From contig DJIE01000224.1 of NCBI GenBank assembly GCA_002433465.1, positions 13,289 through 46,025 on the forward strand: DNA of 32,737 nt. The letters run 5' to 3'. The notes beneath the pieces were generated by a model. That model was given only the letters and a program-made list of their open reading frames with translations, did no database searches and was not told the DNA's origin. Made by a program: the position numbers and the translations under genes. This stretch comes from Salinisphaera sp. UBA6602 (GTDB taxonomy: Bacteria > Pseudomonadota > Gammaproteobacteria > Nevskiales > Salinisphaeraceae). Below, one piece after another: positions 1 through 8,198 of the stretch; position 1 is the stretch's first letter; each line of letters opens with the position of its first letter.

Positions 1-24
1 GTGGAGCCTGTTCGAGGCGCGTCT

Positions 25-330
25 CTACTTGTCGAACATATGCGTGGCATGGGTGATCGCGCCGCCGGCGCGGATGGCCGCTGCCACCACCGCCGTTTCG
101 CTGAGTTCGGCGTCACTGGCGCCGGCGTCGCGTGCTGCCTGGGTATGCAATTCCAGGCAATAAGGGCACTGGGTGGTCATGGCCACGGCAAGCGCAATGA
201 GTTGCTTGGTCTTGGCGTCGATCGCGCCTTCGGCGAACGCGGCCTTGTCGAATGCCCAGAATGCGTCCATGCCCTGGGGCGCGCCGCGGTCGAGCTGGCC
301 GAGGCGTTCCAGATTCTTGCGGTCGTACAT
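25..330 (-). CDS. Carboxymuconolactone decarboxylase / AhpD-like protein
   Basis: A 101-residue protein of the CMD/AhpD-like fold. The redox motif CPYC lies at residues 55-58 and is followed by His62, the arrangement used by AhpD-type alkylhydroperoxidases (CxxC plus a nearby His). Members of this family reduce peroxides or act as small thiol-dependent enzymes in the cytoplasm; the substrate here cannot be named. The ATG is preceded by a strong Shine-Dalgarno GGAGGAG, which fixes the start. The length is normal for the single-domain family. It is transcribed divergently from the secreted protein gene to its right, with about 167 bp between them. Confidence 0.85.
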   Translation of the reverse strand: MYDRKNLERLGQLDRGAPQGMDAFWAFDKAAFAEGAIDAKTKQLIALAVAMTTQCPYCLELHTQAARDAGASDAELSETAVVAAAIRAGGAITHATHMFDK

Positions 331-497
331 CTGCTCCTCCGATAGTGATTATGGGCGGTGCCGATGTTCTGGTTTGGTTCTGGCACCGCTGCAATCGACC
401 CTGCGCGCACCGCGACGAAGCTGTCAACGCAACCAAGGTCGCGTTCGCGGGGAAACCTTGGCGCCGCCGGGGTGTCGGTGATAAAGCATTATTTCGA

Positions 498-1487
498 ATG
501 GAAAACGTCGCCATGCGATACCACGGCAAGATCAATCGCCCTGCCATCCGGATCGCCGTGCTCGTGCTGCTGATGCTGGCGTGCACGGCCGGTGTGGTGC
601 TGGCCGCGGCCCAGGGCCAGTCCGGCCCGGCGGCCGGGCGGGCCGCCACACCCGACAACTTTGCCCACTATCGCGATACCGGCGCGGGCTATGCGTTTGA
701 TTATCCGCGGGCTCTGCTGCCCGCCGAAGCACAGGGCAACAGCGACACCCGGGTGTTGCAGGGGCAAGGGCTAAGCCTGCGTGTCTCCACCACGGCGCTG
801 GGCGGGCGTTCGCTACGGGCGCTGGCCATGAATGCGCTGGACGATCCAAGCGCGGCCAGCGAAACCCGCAACACCGACGGCAGCGTGGTGCTGGTGCAGG
901 ACGAGCCGGGGGCCGAGCGCGCGGTCAAGGCGATCGCTCTGGCTGATGAGCGCGTGGCCGTGATGGTGGTTGACGGCGCCTCCGAGGCGGTCAGCGATAC
1001 CATTCTGACGAGCTTCGTGCCCGTATCGGCCGCAGCGGCCGACCCCGAAGAAACCGATGCCGAGGCCCGCTATCGCAATCCCGAGCTGGGTTTTTCCATC
1101 GAACGGCCCAAGGGGGCGCAGGTATCGCGCGACGGCGACGACAGCGTGTCGTTCAAGGTGCTGGGCCCGGGCAATGCGGCCGCCAGTGAGATCAGTGACG
1201 GGTTCGTGCTCACCGTCATGCGCGACCACCGGCCCGGTATCGCGACCCTGGCCGAATACGCCGAAGCGGTGCGTGCCGACGGCGCCCCCAGCGCCGATAC
1301 GCGCCGGGTGGGTGATTACGAGTCGCTGCACTACAGCACACAGAGCGAAATGGGCGATACGGTTTCGCATTGGCTGTATCGCATCGGCGAACAGCGCCAG
1401 TACCAGGTCACCGCAACGGTCAGCGGCGATCCGGACCGTTATCGCCGCCAGATCCAGACGATGCTCGAGAGTCTGCGCTTCGACTAG
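498..1487 (+). CDS. Secreted protein with two repeated domains, function unknown
   Basis: About 329 residues. The N-terminus has a basic stretch and a hydrophobic core (IAVLVLLMLACTAGVVLA), so it is probably a signal peptide cleaved near residues 33-36 or a membrane anchor. The mature part contains two related segments: one begins near YRDTGAGYAFDYPRAL, the second near YRNPELGFSIERPKGA. Each is followed by a beta-rich stretch of roughly 130 residues, which suggests an internal duplication of a PsbP-like fold; that fold assignment is inference. The frame is open further upstream, but no sensible leader is encoded there. The ATG at 498 gives the signal peptide; the ATG at 513 is an equal alternative with a weak GGA upstream. 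The 3' end overlaps the convergent DUF454 gene by 68 bp. I do not recognise a function. Confidence 0.75.
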   Translation: MENVAMRYHGKINRPAIRIAVLVLLMLACTAGVVLAAAQGQSGPAAGRAATPDNFAHYRDTGAGYAFDYPRALLPAEAQGNSDTRVLQGQGLSLRVSTTALGGRSLRALAMNALDDPSAASETRNTDGSVVLVQDEPGAERAVKAIALADERVAVMVVDGASEAVSDTILTSFVPVSAAAADPEETDAEARYRNPELGFSIERPKGAQVSRDGDDSVSFKVLGPGNAAASEISDGFVLTVMRDHRPGIATLAEYAEAVRADGAPSADTRRVGDYESLHYSTQSEMGDTVSHWLYRIGEQRQYQVTATVSGDPDRYRRQIQTMLESLRFD

Positions 1488-1884
1488 CCGGCGGGCGGCG
1501 CTGCGGCGTGGGGCGCGTGGCCAGGAAGGTGGCCACGCAGGCCAGGCCCAGGGTCACGCCGATCGCAAGCGGCCGATAGTCGATATGCCACCAGACGATA
1601 GCCGCGCTGGCGGCGATCATCGCCAGCGCGGTGATCTTGGCACGTAGCGTAAGCGCGCCTTCGCGTTCCCAGTTGACGATGGCCGGGCCGGCATAGCGGT
1701 TGGCGCGTATCCAGGCCGCGAAGCGCGGCGAGCCGCGCGAGGCCAGCGCCACGGCCGCGAGCATGAACGGCGTGGTGGGCAGCAGCGGTAGAAACACCCC
1801 GAGCACGCCGAGCGCGAACAGCAGCGCGGCCGCGGCGACCAGCAGATACTGCTTGAGCGTCATGCGCTCACGCATCGTGACCAC
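1420..1884 (-). CDS. DUF454 (YbaN-like) small inner-membrane protein
   Basis: A 154-residue protein with the family hallmark LGVLGVFLPLLPTTPFMLAAVALASRGSPRF in its first third (quoted in parts: LGVLGVFLPLLPTTPF, then the SRGSPRF helix start). This matches DUF454/YbaN proteins, which have three or four membrane helices and no settled function. Two more hydrophobic segments follow (ITALAMIAASAAIVWW and LAIGVTLGLACVATFLA). The C-terminal 30 residues are hydrophilic, rich in Arg and Ser, and longer than in typical YbaN (about 125 residues); this tail is what overlaps the convergent gene. The start may be Met1, Met4 or Met8. Confidence 0.8.
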   Translation of the reverse strand: MVTMRERMTLKQYLLVAAAALLFALGVLGVFLPLLPTTPFMLAAVALASRGSPRFAAWIRANRYAGPAIVNWEREGALTLRAKITALAMIAASAAIVWWHIDYRPLAIGVTLGLACVATFLATRPTPQRRPPASRSADSRASSGSGGDNGPDRR

Positions 1885-2022
1885 GTCAGCGTTGGGTTAG
1901 AGTAGCGGCTGGGGCGAGGCATGGCGCGATGCTACGCCGCGTGTATCGGCGCTGTCATGCCGACGCAGGGCCGGTCCGGGTCGCGTCGTTCGTGTTTGGC
2001 AGGTATCGAGGTCAGGGAGAAC

Positions 2023-3057
2023 ATGGTGCACCGTCATAATGCCGAGCAGCTTTCGTCGAACGAGCAGCCGCCCGCCGACGGCCGTGGCCGGCGCGCGTCC
2101 ACGCCCGTGGCTATTCCCTTCAAGGGCTGGCGCGATGTCGCGATGCGCGTCTATCACGCCTTCAACGACAACAACCTGTCGATCATCGCCGCCGGGGTAT
2201 CGTTTTACGGACTGCTGGCCATCTTTCCGGGCATTGCCGCGTTCGTGGCCATTTACGGGCTGTTTCTGGATCCGGCCGGCGTGGTCGATCAGCTCAACCA
2301 GCTCGACGACGTGGTGCCGCCGGACGTGATTTCCACCGTCACCGGCCAGATGACCCAGATCGCCGCCAAGCCGCAGGCCTCGCTCGGGCTGGCGGCGTTC
2401 TTCACCCTGGGCCTGGCGCTGTGGAGCGCGCGCAAGGGCACCACCGCGCTGATGATCGCGCTGAACGTGGTCTATGCCGAGCGCGAAACCCGCAATTTCT
2501 TCGTCAAGATCGCGGTATCGCTGGCCCTGACCTTTGCCATCGTGCTCGGCCTGAGCGTGGTGGCGGTCATGGCGGCCGGCGTACCGCTGCTGTTCGCGGC
2601 CCTGGGCTTTGGCGACTGGATGGTGGCTGTCGGCCGGGGGCTGGGCCTGGGCGGTGCCGCGCTGGTGCTCATGACCGGCATCGCCGGGCTGTATCGCTAT
2701 GCGCCCAGTCGTCGCCCGCCCAAATGGCGCTGGGTGTTCGTGGGCGCGGCCATCGTGACCGTGTTCTGGATACTCGGTTCGCTCGCGTTTTCGGTGTACG
2801 TGGCGTTTTCCAACACCTATTCGGCCACCTATGGCTCGCTCGGGGCCGTGGTGGTGGTGCTCACCTGGATGTATATCACCGTGCTGATCATGCTCATGGG
2901 CGGCGAGCTCAACGCCCAGCTGGAGTTCCAGACCGCGCACGACACCACCACCTCCGGCGGCAAACCGATGGGCGAACGCGGCGCCTTCGTGGCCGACAAC
3001 ATCGCCAAGCGCGCCGACGATATCGACTTTGAAGACAAAAAACCGGGGCCGGGCTGA
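2023..3057 (+). CDS. YihY/virulence factor BrkB family membrane protein
   Basis: About 344 residues with six hydrophobic segments, near residues 53-82, 119-134, 163-195, 206-224, 236-262 and 272-296. The family signatures are visible: ISFYGLLAIFPG-like (here GVSFYGLLAIFPG) in the first helix, and the C-terminal YGSLGAVVVVLTWMYITVLI followed by GGELNAQ. YihY/BrkB proteins are inner-membrane proteins, once annotated as RNase BN; their true role is unsettled. The ATG at 2023 is chosen because AGGGAG lies just upstream and the residues before it look non-coding. The stop codon overlaps the next gene's ATG (TGATG), so the two are translationally coupled. Confidence 0.9.
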   Translation: MVHRHNAEQLSSNEQPPADGRGRRASTPVAIPFKGWRDVAMRVYHAFNDNNLSIIAAGVSFYGLLAIFPGIAAFVAIYGLFLDPAGVVDQLNQLDDVVPPDVISTVTGQMTQIAAKPQASLGLAAFFTLGLALWSARKGTTALMIALNVVYAERETRNFFVKIAVSLALTFAIVLGLSVVAVMAAGVPLLFAALGFGDWMVAVGRGLGLGGAALVLMTGIAGLYRYAPSRRPPKWRWVFVGAAIVTVFWILGSLAFSVYVAFSNTYSATYGSLGAVVVVLTWMYITVLIMLMGGELNAQLEFQTAHDTTTSGGKPMGERGAFVADNIAKRADDIDFEDKKPGPG

Positions 3058-4019
3058 TGGCACACTGCGAAGATCTGTTCATTGCCAGTTCCGAAGCGCG
3101 GGACGAGCGTATCCACCTGCGCGAAAAGCGTTCGGACGCGCCCGCCGCCGATGCCCCGACCAAGGCCGTGCTGTTCGTACACGGCGCGACCTATCCCGGC
3201 GTGATGTTCGACGTGCCCACCAGCAGCTGGCTCGACCATGCGGTGGCCGACGGCTATAGCGCCTATGCGCTGGACGTGCGCGGCTACGGCGCCTCCACGC
3301 GCAGCCCGGTGCTCGACCAGCCCGCAAAAGACAACCCGCCCTTTGCCCGTGCGGAAAGCGCGGTGGCCGATATCGCCGACGCCATCGCCACCATTCGCGA
3401 ACGGACCGGCGTGGACACCGTGGACCTGGTGGGCTGGTCCTGGGGCACGATGACCACCGGCATGTATGCCGCCAGCCGCCCGGGTACGATCAACCGGCTG
3501 GTGTTGTTCGCCCCGGTCTACAGCTGTGAGCGGCTCGACCGTATCAACGCCCTGGAAGATCGCGACAACCCCCACCGCCTGCGCCCGCTGGGTGCCTACC
3601 GCACGGAAAACGCCGAGCAGGCCCGCGAACGCTGGGATGCAGAAATCATCGCCGACGATCCGGACAGCTGGCGCGACCCGGCGGTCCTCGATCGCTGGTA
3701 CGAGCAGATGCTGCGCGACGAACCGGCCGATTATGTGCGTGCCCCCAACGGCGTGCTCGTGGACCTATGGGAAGCCTTCAACGGCCGCGCCCGCTACGAA
3801 GCCGGCGATATCGACGTGCCGACGCTCGTGATTCGGGCCACTCAGGACGCGACCGCGATCCGCGACGACGCGCTGGGGCTCTTCGATCGGCTGGGCAGCG
3901 CCTATAAGCAGTACGACGAAATCGGTCGCGGCACGCACTTTTTGCTGCTCGAACGCCGTGCGCCGCAGCTGTTCGATCGTGTGAGCGCATTTCTGGCCAG
4001 TCCGCTGTCCACGGACTGA
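3057..4019 (+). CDS. Alpha/beta hydrolase
   Basis: A 320-residue alpha/beta-hydrolase-fold enzyme. The oxyanion-hole motif HGATYPG starts at residue 42, the nucleophile elbow GWSWG places the catalytic Ser at 128, and the acid and base are probably Asp264 (RATQDATA) and His294 (GRGTHF). A cap insertion lies between about residues 155 and 250. There is no signal peptide, so it acts in the cytoplasm; the ester or amide substrate cannot be told. It starts on the last base of the BrkB-family stop codon, so the two are probably one transcription unit. A stem-loop with a short T-run follows the stop. Confidence 0.88.
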   Translation: MAHCEDLFIASSEARDERIHLREKRSDAPAADAPTKAVLFVHGATYPGVMFDVPTSSWLDHAVADGYSAYALDVRGYGASTRSPVLDQPAKDNPPFARAESAVADIADAIATIRERTGVDTVDLVGWSWGTMTTGMYAASRPGTINRLVLFAPVYSCERLDRINALEDRDNPHRLRPLGAYRTENAEQARERWDAEIIADDPDSWRDPAVLDRWYEQMLRDEPADYVRAPNGVLVDLWEAFNGRARYEAGDIDVPTLVIRATQDATAIRDDALGLFDRLGSAYKQYDEIGRGTHFLLLERRAPQLFDRVSAFLASPLSTD

Positions 4020-4024
4020 CCCGG

Positions 4025-4070
4025 GCCGACCGCTAGTGCCCGTTTAGTGCCCGAAGCCGGGTCGGCGTTT
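4025..4070. terminator. Putative bidirectional terminator with short tandem repeat in loop
   Basis: GCCGACC (4025-4031) pairs with GGTCGGC (4060-4066) between two convergent genes, and the plus strand continues GTTTTAG. The loop holds a 9-bp direct repeat, TAGTGCCCG, at 4034-4042 and 4045-4053. The loop is long (28 nt), so the efficiency of termination is uncertain. Confidence 0.4.
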
Positions 4071-5335
4071 TAGCCGAACACGGCACGCAGGATGAAGTAG
4101 AACACCGCGGTGAACAGCGCCGCGCCGGGCAGGGTGAGCAGCCAGCCGAGGAAGACGCGGCCGAGCACGCTCAAATCCAGCGCGCGAATGCCGCGGGCCA
4201 GGCCCACGCCGAGCACGCCGCCCACCAGCGTCTGGGTGGTGGATACCGGAATACCGAACCAGGTCGCCAGCACCACGGTGGTGGCCGCGGCCAGCTCCGC
4301 CGAAAAGCCGCGGGTGGGGGTGAGCGAGGTGATCTTGGCGCCGATGGTGCGAATCACCCGATGGCCGTAGGTGGCCAGCCCGAACACGATACCCACGCCG
4401 CCGAGCACCAGAACCCAGGCTGCCAGCTCCGATTCGCCGCCGATCTGGCCCGGGTTGTTCAGCACGTTGATGATGGCCGCGACCGGGCCGACGGCGTTGG
4501 CCACGTCGTTGGAGCCGTGCGCGAACGCCATGGTGGCCGCGGTGAATACCTGGGCGAAGCCGAACACGCGCTCCACGTTGCGATAACGATCGGAGCGCTG
4601 GTGGGTATCGAGCAGTTGTACCCGGTTGAGCAACAGTCGGCTGATCACCGCCGCGACAATGCCCAGTATGACCGCGCCGAGAATGCTCATCGGCGTCGAC
4701 AGTTCCAGGCCGACATGGCTCAAGCCCTTCACCAGCGTGACCAGACAGATCACGAACCCGGCCAGAAACACGTACAACGGAATATAGCGGCGGGCGCCCT
4801 CGGCCGGATTGTCGTGGTTGAGCACCAGCCGGCGTATCGACTCGAACAGCAGAAAGGCGAGCGTGCCGGCAATGATCGGCGAGGCGATCCAGCTGGCCAC
4901 GATCTTGCCGATCTCGGCCCAGTTGACCGGCTCCGTGCCCACCGAGACCAGGGCGAAGCCGAGAATACCGCCCACGATCGACTGGCCGGTGGATACCGGC
5001 ATGCCCAGGGTCGAGGTCAGCAACAGAAAACAGCCGGCGCCGAGCAGCGCTGCGAGCATGCCGTAAACCAGTAGCTGCGGCGTATCGGCAAATACTTCCG
5101 GCCGGATCAGCCCGCCGCTGATGGTCTGGGTGACTTCGCCGCCCGCCAGCCAGGCGCCGAGAAACTCGAAAATGCCGGCGATGATCACCGCCTGGGTGAT
5201 GGTGATCGCCCCCGATCCGACCGATGTGCCCATGGCATTGGCCACATCGTTCGCACCGATGCCCCACGCCATGAAGAAACCGAAAACGCACGCCAGAATG
5301 AGGAACAACTCGGCGTGCTGGGCGATGATCGACAT
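4070..5335 (-). CDS. pit: PiT-family inorganic phosphate transporter
   Basis: A 421-residue integral membrane protein of the PiT (Pit/PHO-4) family, which imports phosphate or metal-phosphate complexes driven by ion symport. The duplicated family signature is present in both halves: GANDVANAMGTSVGSGAIT at residues 27-45 and GSNDVANAVGP at about 274-284. About ten hydrophobic segments flank a hydrophilic loop near residues 170-185. The ATG is supported by AAGGA upstream. It lies 39 bp downstream of the DUF47 gene on the same strand, a partnership common in bacteria in which the PhoU-like protein accompanies the low-affinity phosphate permease. No Pho box was recognised. Confidence 0.95.
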   Translation of the reverse strand: MSIIAQHAELFLILACVFGFFMAWGIGANDVANAMGTSVGSGAITITQAVIIAGIFEFLGAWLAGGEVTQTISGGLIRPEVFADTPQLLVYGMLAALLGAGCFLLLTSTLGMPVSTGQSIVGGILGFALVSVGTEPVNWAEIGKIVASWIASPIIAGTLAFLLFESIRRLVLNHDNPAEGARRYIPLYVFLAGFVICLVTLVKGLSHVGLELSTPMSILGAVILGIVAAVISRLLLNRVQLLDTHQRSDRYRNVERVFGFAQVFTAATMAFAHGSNDVANAVGPVAAIINVLNNPGQIGGESELAAWVLVLGGVGIVFGLATYGHRVIRTIGAKITSLTPTRGFSAELAAATTVVLATWFGIPVSTTQTLVGGVLGVGLARGIRALDLSVLGRVFLGWLLTLPGAALFTAVFYFILRAVFG

Positions 5336-5374
5336 CGGGCGATCCTTGTAACGAGGGCGCGGGCCCGAAAGTGT

Positions 5375-6061
5375 TTAGCGGGTGGCGAGAATCTGCAGGC
5401 GCGAGCCGGCGCGCTCGGCGCGATCCGCCACCGAGCCGATCGCATCGATCACACGGTAGATGAACATCATCTCCAGCGGTGGCAGTTCGCTTTCCAGCGG
5501 CAGCAGCTGGCGACGTATGGCCACCTGCTGCTGGTCCGAGGTGTTTTCCAGCCGCCCGAGCTCGGCGACCATGTCGGCGATGAGTTCGCCCACGCTGCGC
5601 CCGAAGCCGGAGTCCAGCAGCTCGCCGAGCTCCTCGAGCACCTTGCGTGCCTGCGCCACGCTGGCATGCGTGGTTTCCAGATAGGCACGAATCGGCGCCT
5701 GCAGAGCGTCCGGGAACTGCATACGCCGGCCCGTCATCAGCCCGGATATGTCTTTGATCTTGTTAACGATCTTGTCTTGAGCCTCGACCAGGACCAGCAG
5801 GTCGGCACGCGAGATCGGCAAGAACAGCGTGCTGGGCAGGTTGAGCCGGATACGATCCTTGAGATCGTCGGCCGCATGCTCGCAATCGTTGATCTGCTGA
5901 TGCAGCGCCTCGGCTGCGTCCCAGTCACCGGCCTGGCTGTGCGCGATGAATTCCAGCAGCAGCGACGCGCCTTGTTCCACCTGGCGCATATGGTCGGTCA
6001 GGGCGCCGAAGGGCGACTTGCCGAACAGGCTTGGAAAAGGGCTGTTCTTGGTAGGATCCAT
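5375..6061 (-). CDS. DUF47 / TIGR00153 family PhoU-like protein
   Basis: A 228-residue, all-helical, acidic protein of the DUF47 (TIGR00153) family, distantly related to PhoU. Family features visible are INDCEHAADDLKDRIR around residue 60, LPISRADLLVLVEAQDKIVNKI around residues 80-105, and the C-terminal MMFIYRVIDAIGSVADRAE. These proteins are thought to modulate the neighbouring Pit permease, possibly through metal binding by Asp/Glu clusters; this is inference from gene pairing. The ATG has GGAG about 8 nt upstream. It is first in the two-gene phosphate unit. Confidence 0.93.
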   Translation of the reverse strand: MDPTKNSPFPSLFGKSPFGALTDHMRQVEQGASLLLEFIAHSQAGDWDAAEALHQQINDCEHAADDLKDRIRLNLPSTLFLPISRADLLVLVEAQDKIVNKIKDISGLMTGRRMQFPDALQAPIRAYLETTHASVAQARKVLEELGELLDSGFGRSVGELIADMVAELGRLENTSDQQQVAIRRQLLPLESELPPLEMMFIYRVIDAIGSVADRAERAGSRLQILATR

Positions 6062-6290
6062 GAAGGCTCCGGGTGAGTCGGCGGTTCATGCTCGGCGCAC
6101 AGTATGTCAGTCGTATGACCGGCGCTGGTGACCTGCCGCATCATAGCGGTGGGTGTCCAGCCCGCGACGAACGGGCCTGGGCACGCGCTTTCGGCCTATG
6201 TCGCTGGTTTATAACGTCGTGGCAGGGAACGTTTGCGCTGAAATGTGTCCGATATGCTTCAGCGTACCTATCAGACGAATTTCTAACCCA

Positions 6291-8156
6291 ATGCTCAACC
6301 CCGTACCGTCCGGCGTCGGTCGCAGCGCGCTATTGCGCTGGCTCGGCTGGCTTGTGATTGCCTACACCCTCGTGCTGTCGCTGGTGGCCCTGCGCTACCT
6401 CGACGTCGGGGATCTGGCCACCGGCGGCGCGGCCCGCAGCTTTGGCGTGGCGATGTTCTTTGCCCATTTTCTGTCGGTGGCACTCATCGGCCTGTTGCCG
6501 GTCATGCTGCTCGCCCTGCTGGTGCCGTACCGGCACGTGATCGTGCCGCTGGCCTGGGCAATCGGCGTGGTGCTGACCGGCCTGCTGCTGGTGGATACGC
6601 AGGTCTTTCAGCAATACCGGTTTCATCTGAACGGCGCCCTAGTGTCCTTATTCTTCTCGGGCGCCTCGGAAGAGACTTTCGAGTTTTCGCTGGCGATGAA
6701 GATTCAGGTGGCCCTCATTTGCCTGGGCGTGGCCGTCGCGCTCTGGGGCGTGGGCTGGGCCGTTTGGCGGCTGGTGGCTGCCACACGCCAGCGCCGCTTC
6801 GGCTACGGCATGGCGGCTGCCTGCGTGGCGCTGCTGCTGGGCACCAACCTGTTTCATGCCTATGCCGATGCCATGGGCGACGGCAACGTCACCCGCCAGA
6901 CCCGTCTGCTGCCCGGCTACGAGCCGCTCACCGCGAAGGATTTCCTCGAAGAGCGCGGCTTCGACGTGGCCGAGGCCAGCTGGGGCGGCGATACCGCTCT
7001 GGACGGCTCCATCGACTATCCACGGGTGCCGCTGCAAACCGACGCCCCGGCCGAGCCGAAGAATATCGTGTTCATCGTCATCGACTCCTGGCGGTTCGAT
7101 GCCATGAATGAACAGGTGTCGCCGCATATGGCGCGTTTCGCGGCCAATAACCAGCGCTTCATGAACCACTACAGCGGCGGCAACGCCACGCGTATCGGCA
7201 TGTTCACGCTGTTCTACGGCATTCCCGGCACCTACTGGCACAGCATGTTGCAAACCAATACCCGGCCTGTGCTGGTCAGTCGTATGCTGGACCTGGGCTA
7301 CGACTTCGGCATCTTTCGCAGCGCGCCGCTGTCTTCGCCCGAATTCCATCGCACCATCTTCTCCGGCATGAAAGAGCTGCGCATGGAATCCGAAGGCAAC
7401 GATTCGCCCACGCGGGATATCGACGCCAACCGCGATTTCATCGACTATCTCGAACAACGCGATCCCGACGCCGAAAAACCCTTCTTCGGCATGGTCTTCT
7501 ACGACTCGCCGCACGCCTACGACCTGCCGGACGATGCCCCGTGTCCGTTCCAGCCCAGCTGGGACAGCGTCAACTACCTAGCCCTGGACGAAGACACCGA
7601 CCCCACCGGCCTGCACAACCTCTATCGCAACTCGGTGCATTTCGTGGACGGCCTCGTCGGCAAAACGCTGGACACGCTTGAAGCCAAGGGCCTGATGGAC
7701 GACACCATCGTCGTCGTCACCGGCGACCACGGCCAGGAGTTCAACGATCTGGGCCTGAACTACTGGGGCCACAACGGCGACTACAGCCGCTACCAGACCC
7801 AGGTGCCCATGATCGTGCACTGGCCCGGCCGTACCGAGGCCGGCACCCAGACCGACTACATGACCAGCAGCCTCGACGTCGCGCCCACGCTGCTCGAGCA
7901 CGCGCTCGGCGTGAACAATGCGTTTGACGCCACCAGCGTCGGCCACAACCTGTTCCAGCCGGCCGACCGTCTGCCGATGATCATGGCCCAGTACCGCGGC
8001 CATGCCGCGATGACCGAAAACGGCTTTATCGACTTCCCCGCTATCGGCCGCCCCGAAGCGCTGGACCGCGACTATCGGCCGCGTAAAGACAGTCCTTCAC
8101 CGGCCGCTATTCAGGCCACGCTGGAACAGATGACGCGCTTTCGGGATACGGACTAG
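6291..8156 (+). CDS. yejM: YejM/PbgA-like DUF3413 sulfatase-fold inner-membrane protein
   Basis: About 621 residues: five N-terminal membrane helices (near 15-36, 52-79, 82-105, 137-162 and 171-190) with the DUF3413 motif YRFHLNGALV, then a periplasmic alkaline-phosphatase/sulfatase-fold domain. Metal-site-like residues are visible: Asp265 in VIDSWRFD, Thr300 in SGGNATRIGMF, and Asp479-His480 in TGDHGQEF. In E. coli, YejM (PbgA/LapC) senses lipopolysaccharide and tunes LpxC degradation through LapB; the same role is inferred here. The frame is open for 46 codons upstream, but family alignment favours the ATG at 6291 even though no Shine-Dalgarno precedes it. E. coli YejM is slightly shorter (586 residues). 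Confidence 0.85.
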   Translation: MLNPVPSGVGRSALLRWLGWLVIAYTLVLSLVALRYLDVGDLATGGAARSFGVAMFFAHFLSVALIGLLPVMLLALLVPYRHVIVPLAWAIGVVLTGLLLVDTQVFQQYRFHLNGALVSLFFSGASEETFEFSLAMKIQVALICLGVAVALWGVGWAVWRLVAATRQRRFGYGMAAACVALLLGTNLFHAYADAMGDGNVTRQTRLLPGYEPLTAKDFLEERGFDVAEASWGGDTALDGSIDYPRVPLQTDAPAEPKNIVFIVIDSWRFDAMNEQVSPHMARFAANNQRFMNHYSGGNATRIGMFTLFYGIPGTYWHSMLQTNTRPVLVSRMLDLGYDFGIFRSAPLSSPEFHRTIFSGMKELRMESEGNDSPTRDIDANRDFIDYLEQRDPDAEKPFFGMVFYDSPHAYDLPDDAPCPFQPSWDSVNYLALDEDTDPTGLHNLYRNSVHFVDGLVGKTLDTLEAKGLMDDTIVVVTGDHGQEFNDLGLNYWGHNGDYSRYQTQVPMIVHWPGRTEAGTQTDYMTSSLDVAPTLLEHALGVNNAFDATSVGHNLFQPADRLPMIMAQYRGHAAMTENGFIDFPAIGRPEALDRDYRPRKDSPSPAAIQATLEQMTRFRDTD

Positions 8157-8166
8157 CCGTCGTGCA

Positions 8167-8198
8167 GGTCGCCGCGCCGTTTCAAACGAACGGCGACC
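8167..8198. terminator. Stem-loop between convergent genes
   Basis: GGTCGCCG (8167-8174) is perfectly complementary to CGGCGACC (8191-8198) with a 16-nt loop. It lies where the YejM-like gene and the MBL gene converge; the right arm is inside the last codons of the MBL gene. No T-run follows on either strand, so a terminator role is only likely. Confidence 0.35.

Noticed and set aside
1897..3063. 388-residue minus-strand open frame
   Set aside because: Antisense to the BrkB-family gene; His/Gly/Arg-rich with no motif.
6062..6290. Pho box in the gap upstream of the phosphate genes
   Set aside because: No tandem CTGTCAT-like repeats with the right 11-bp period were found.
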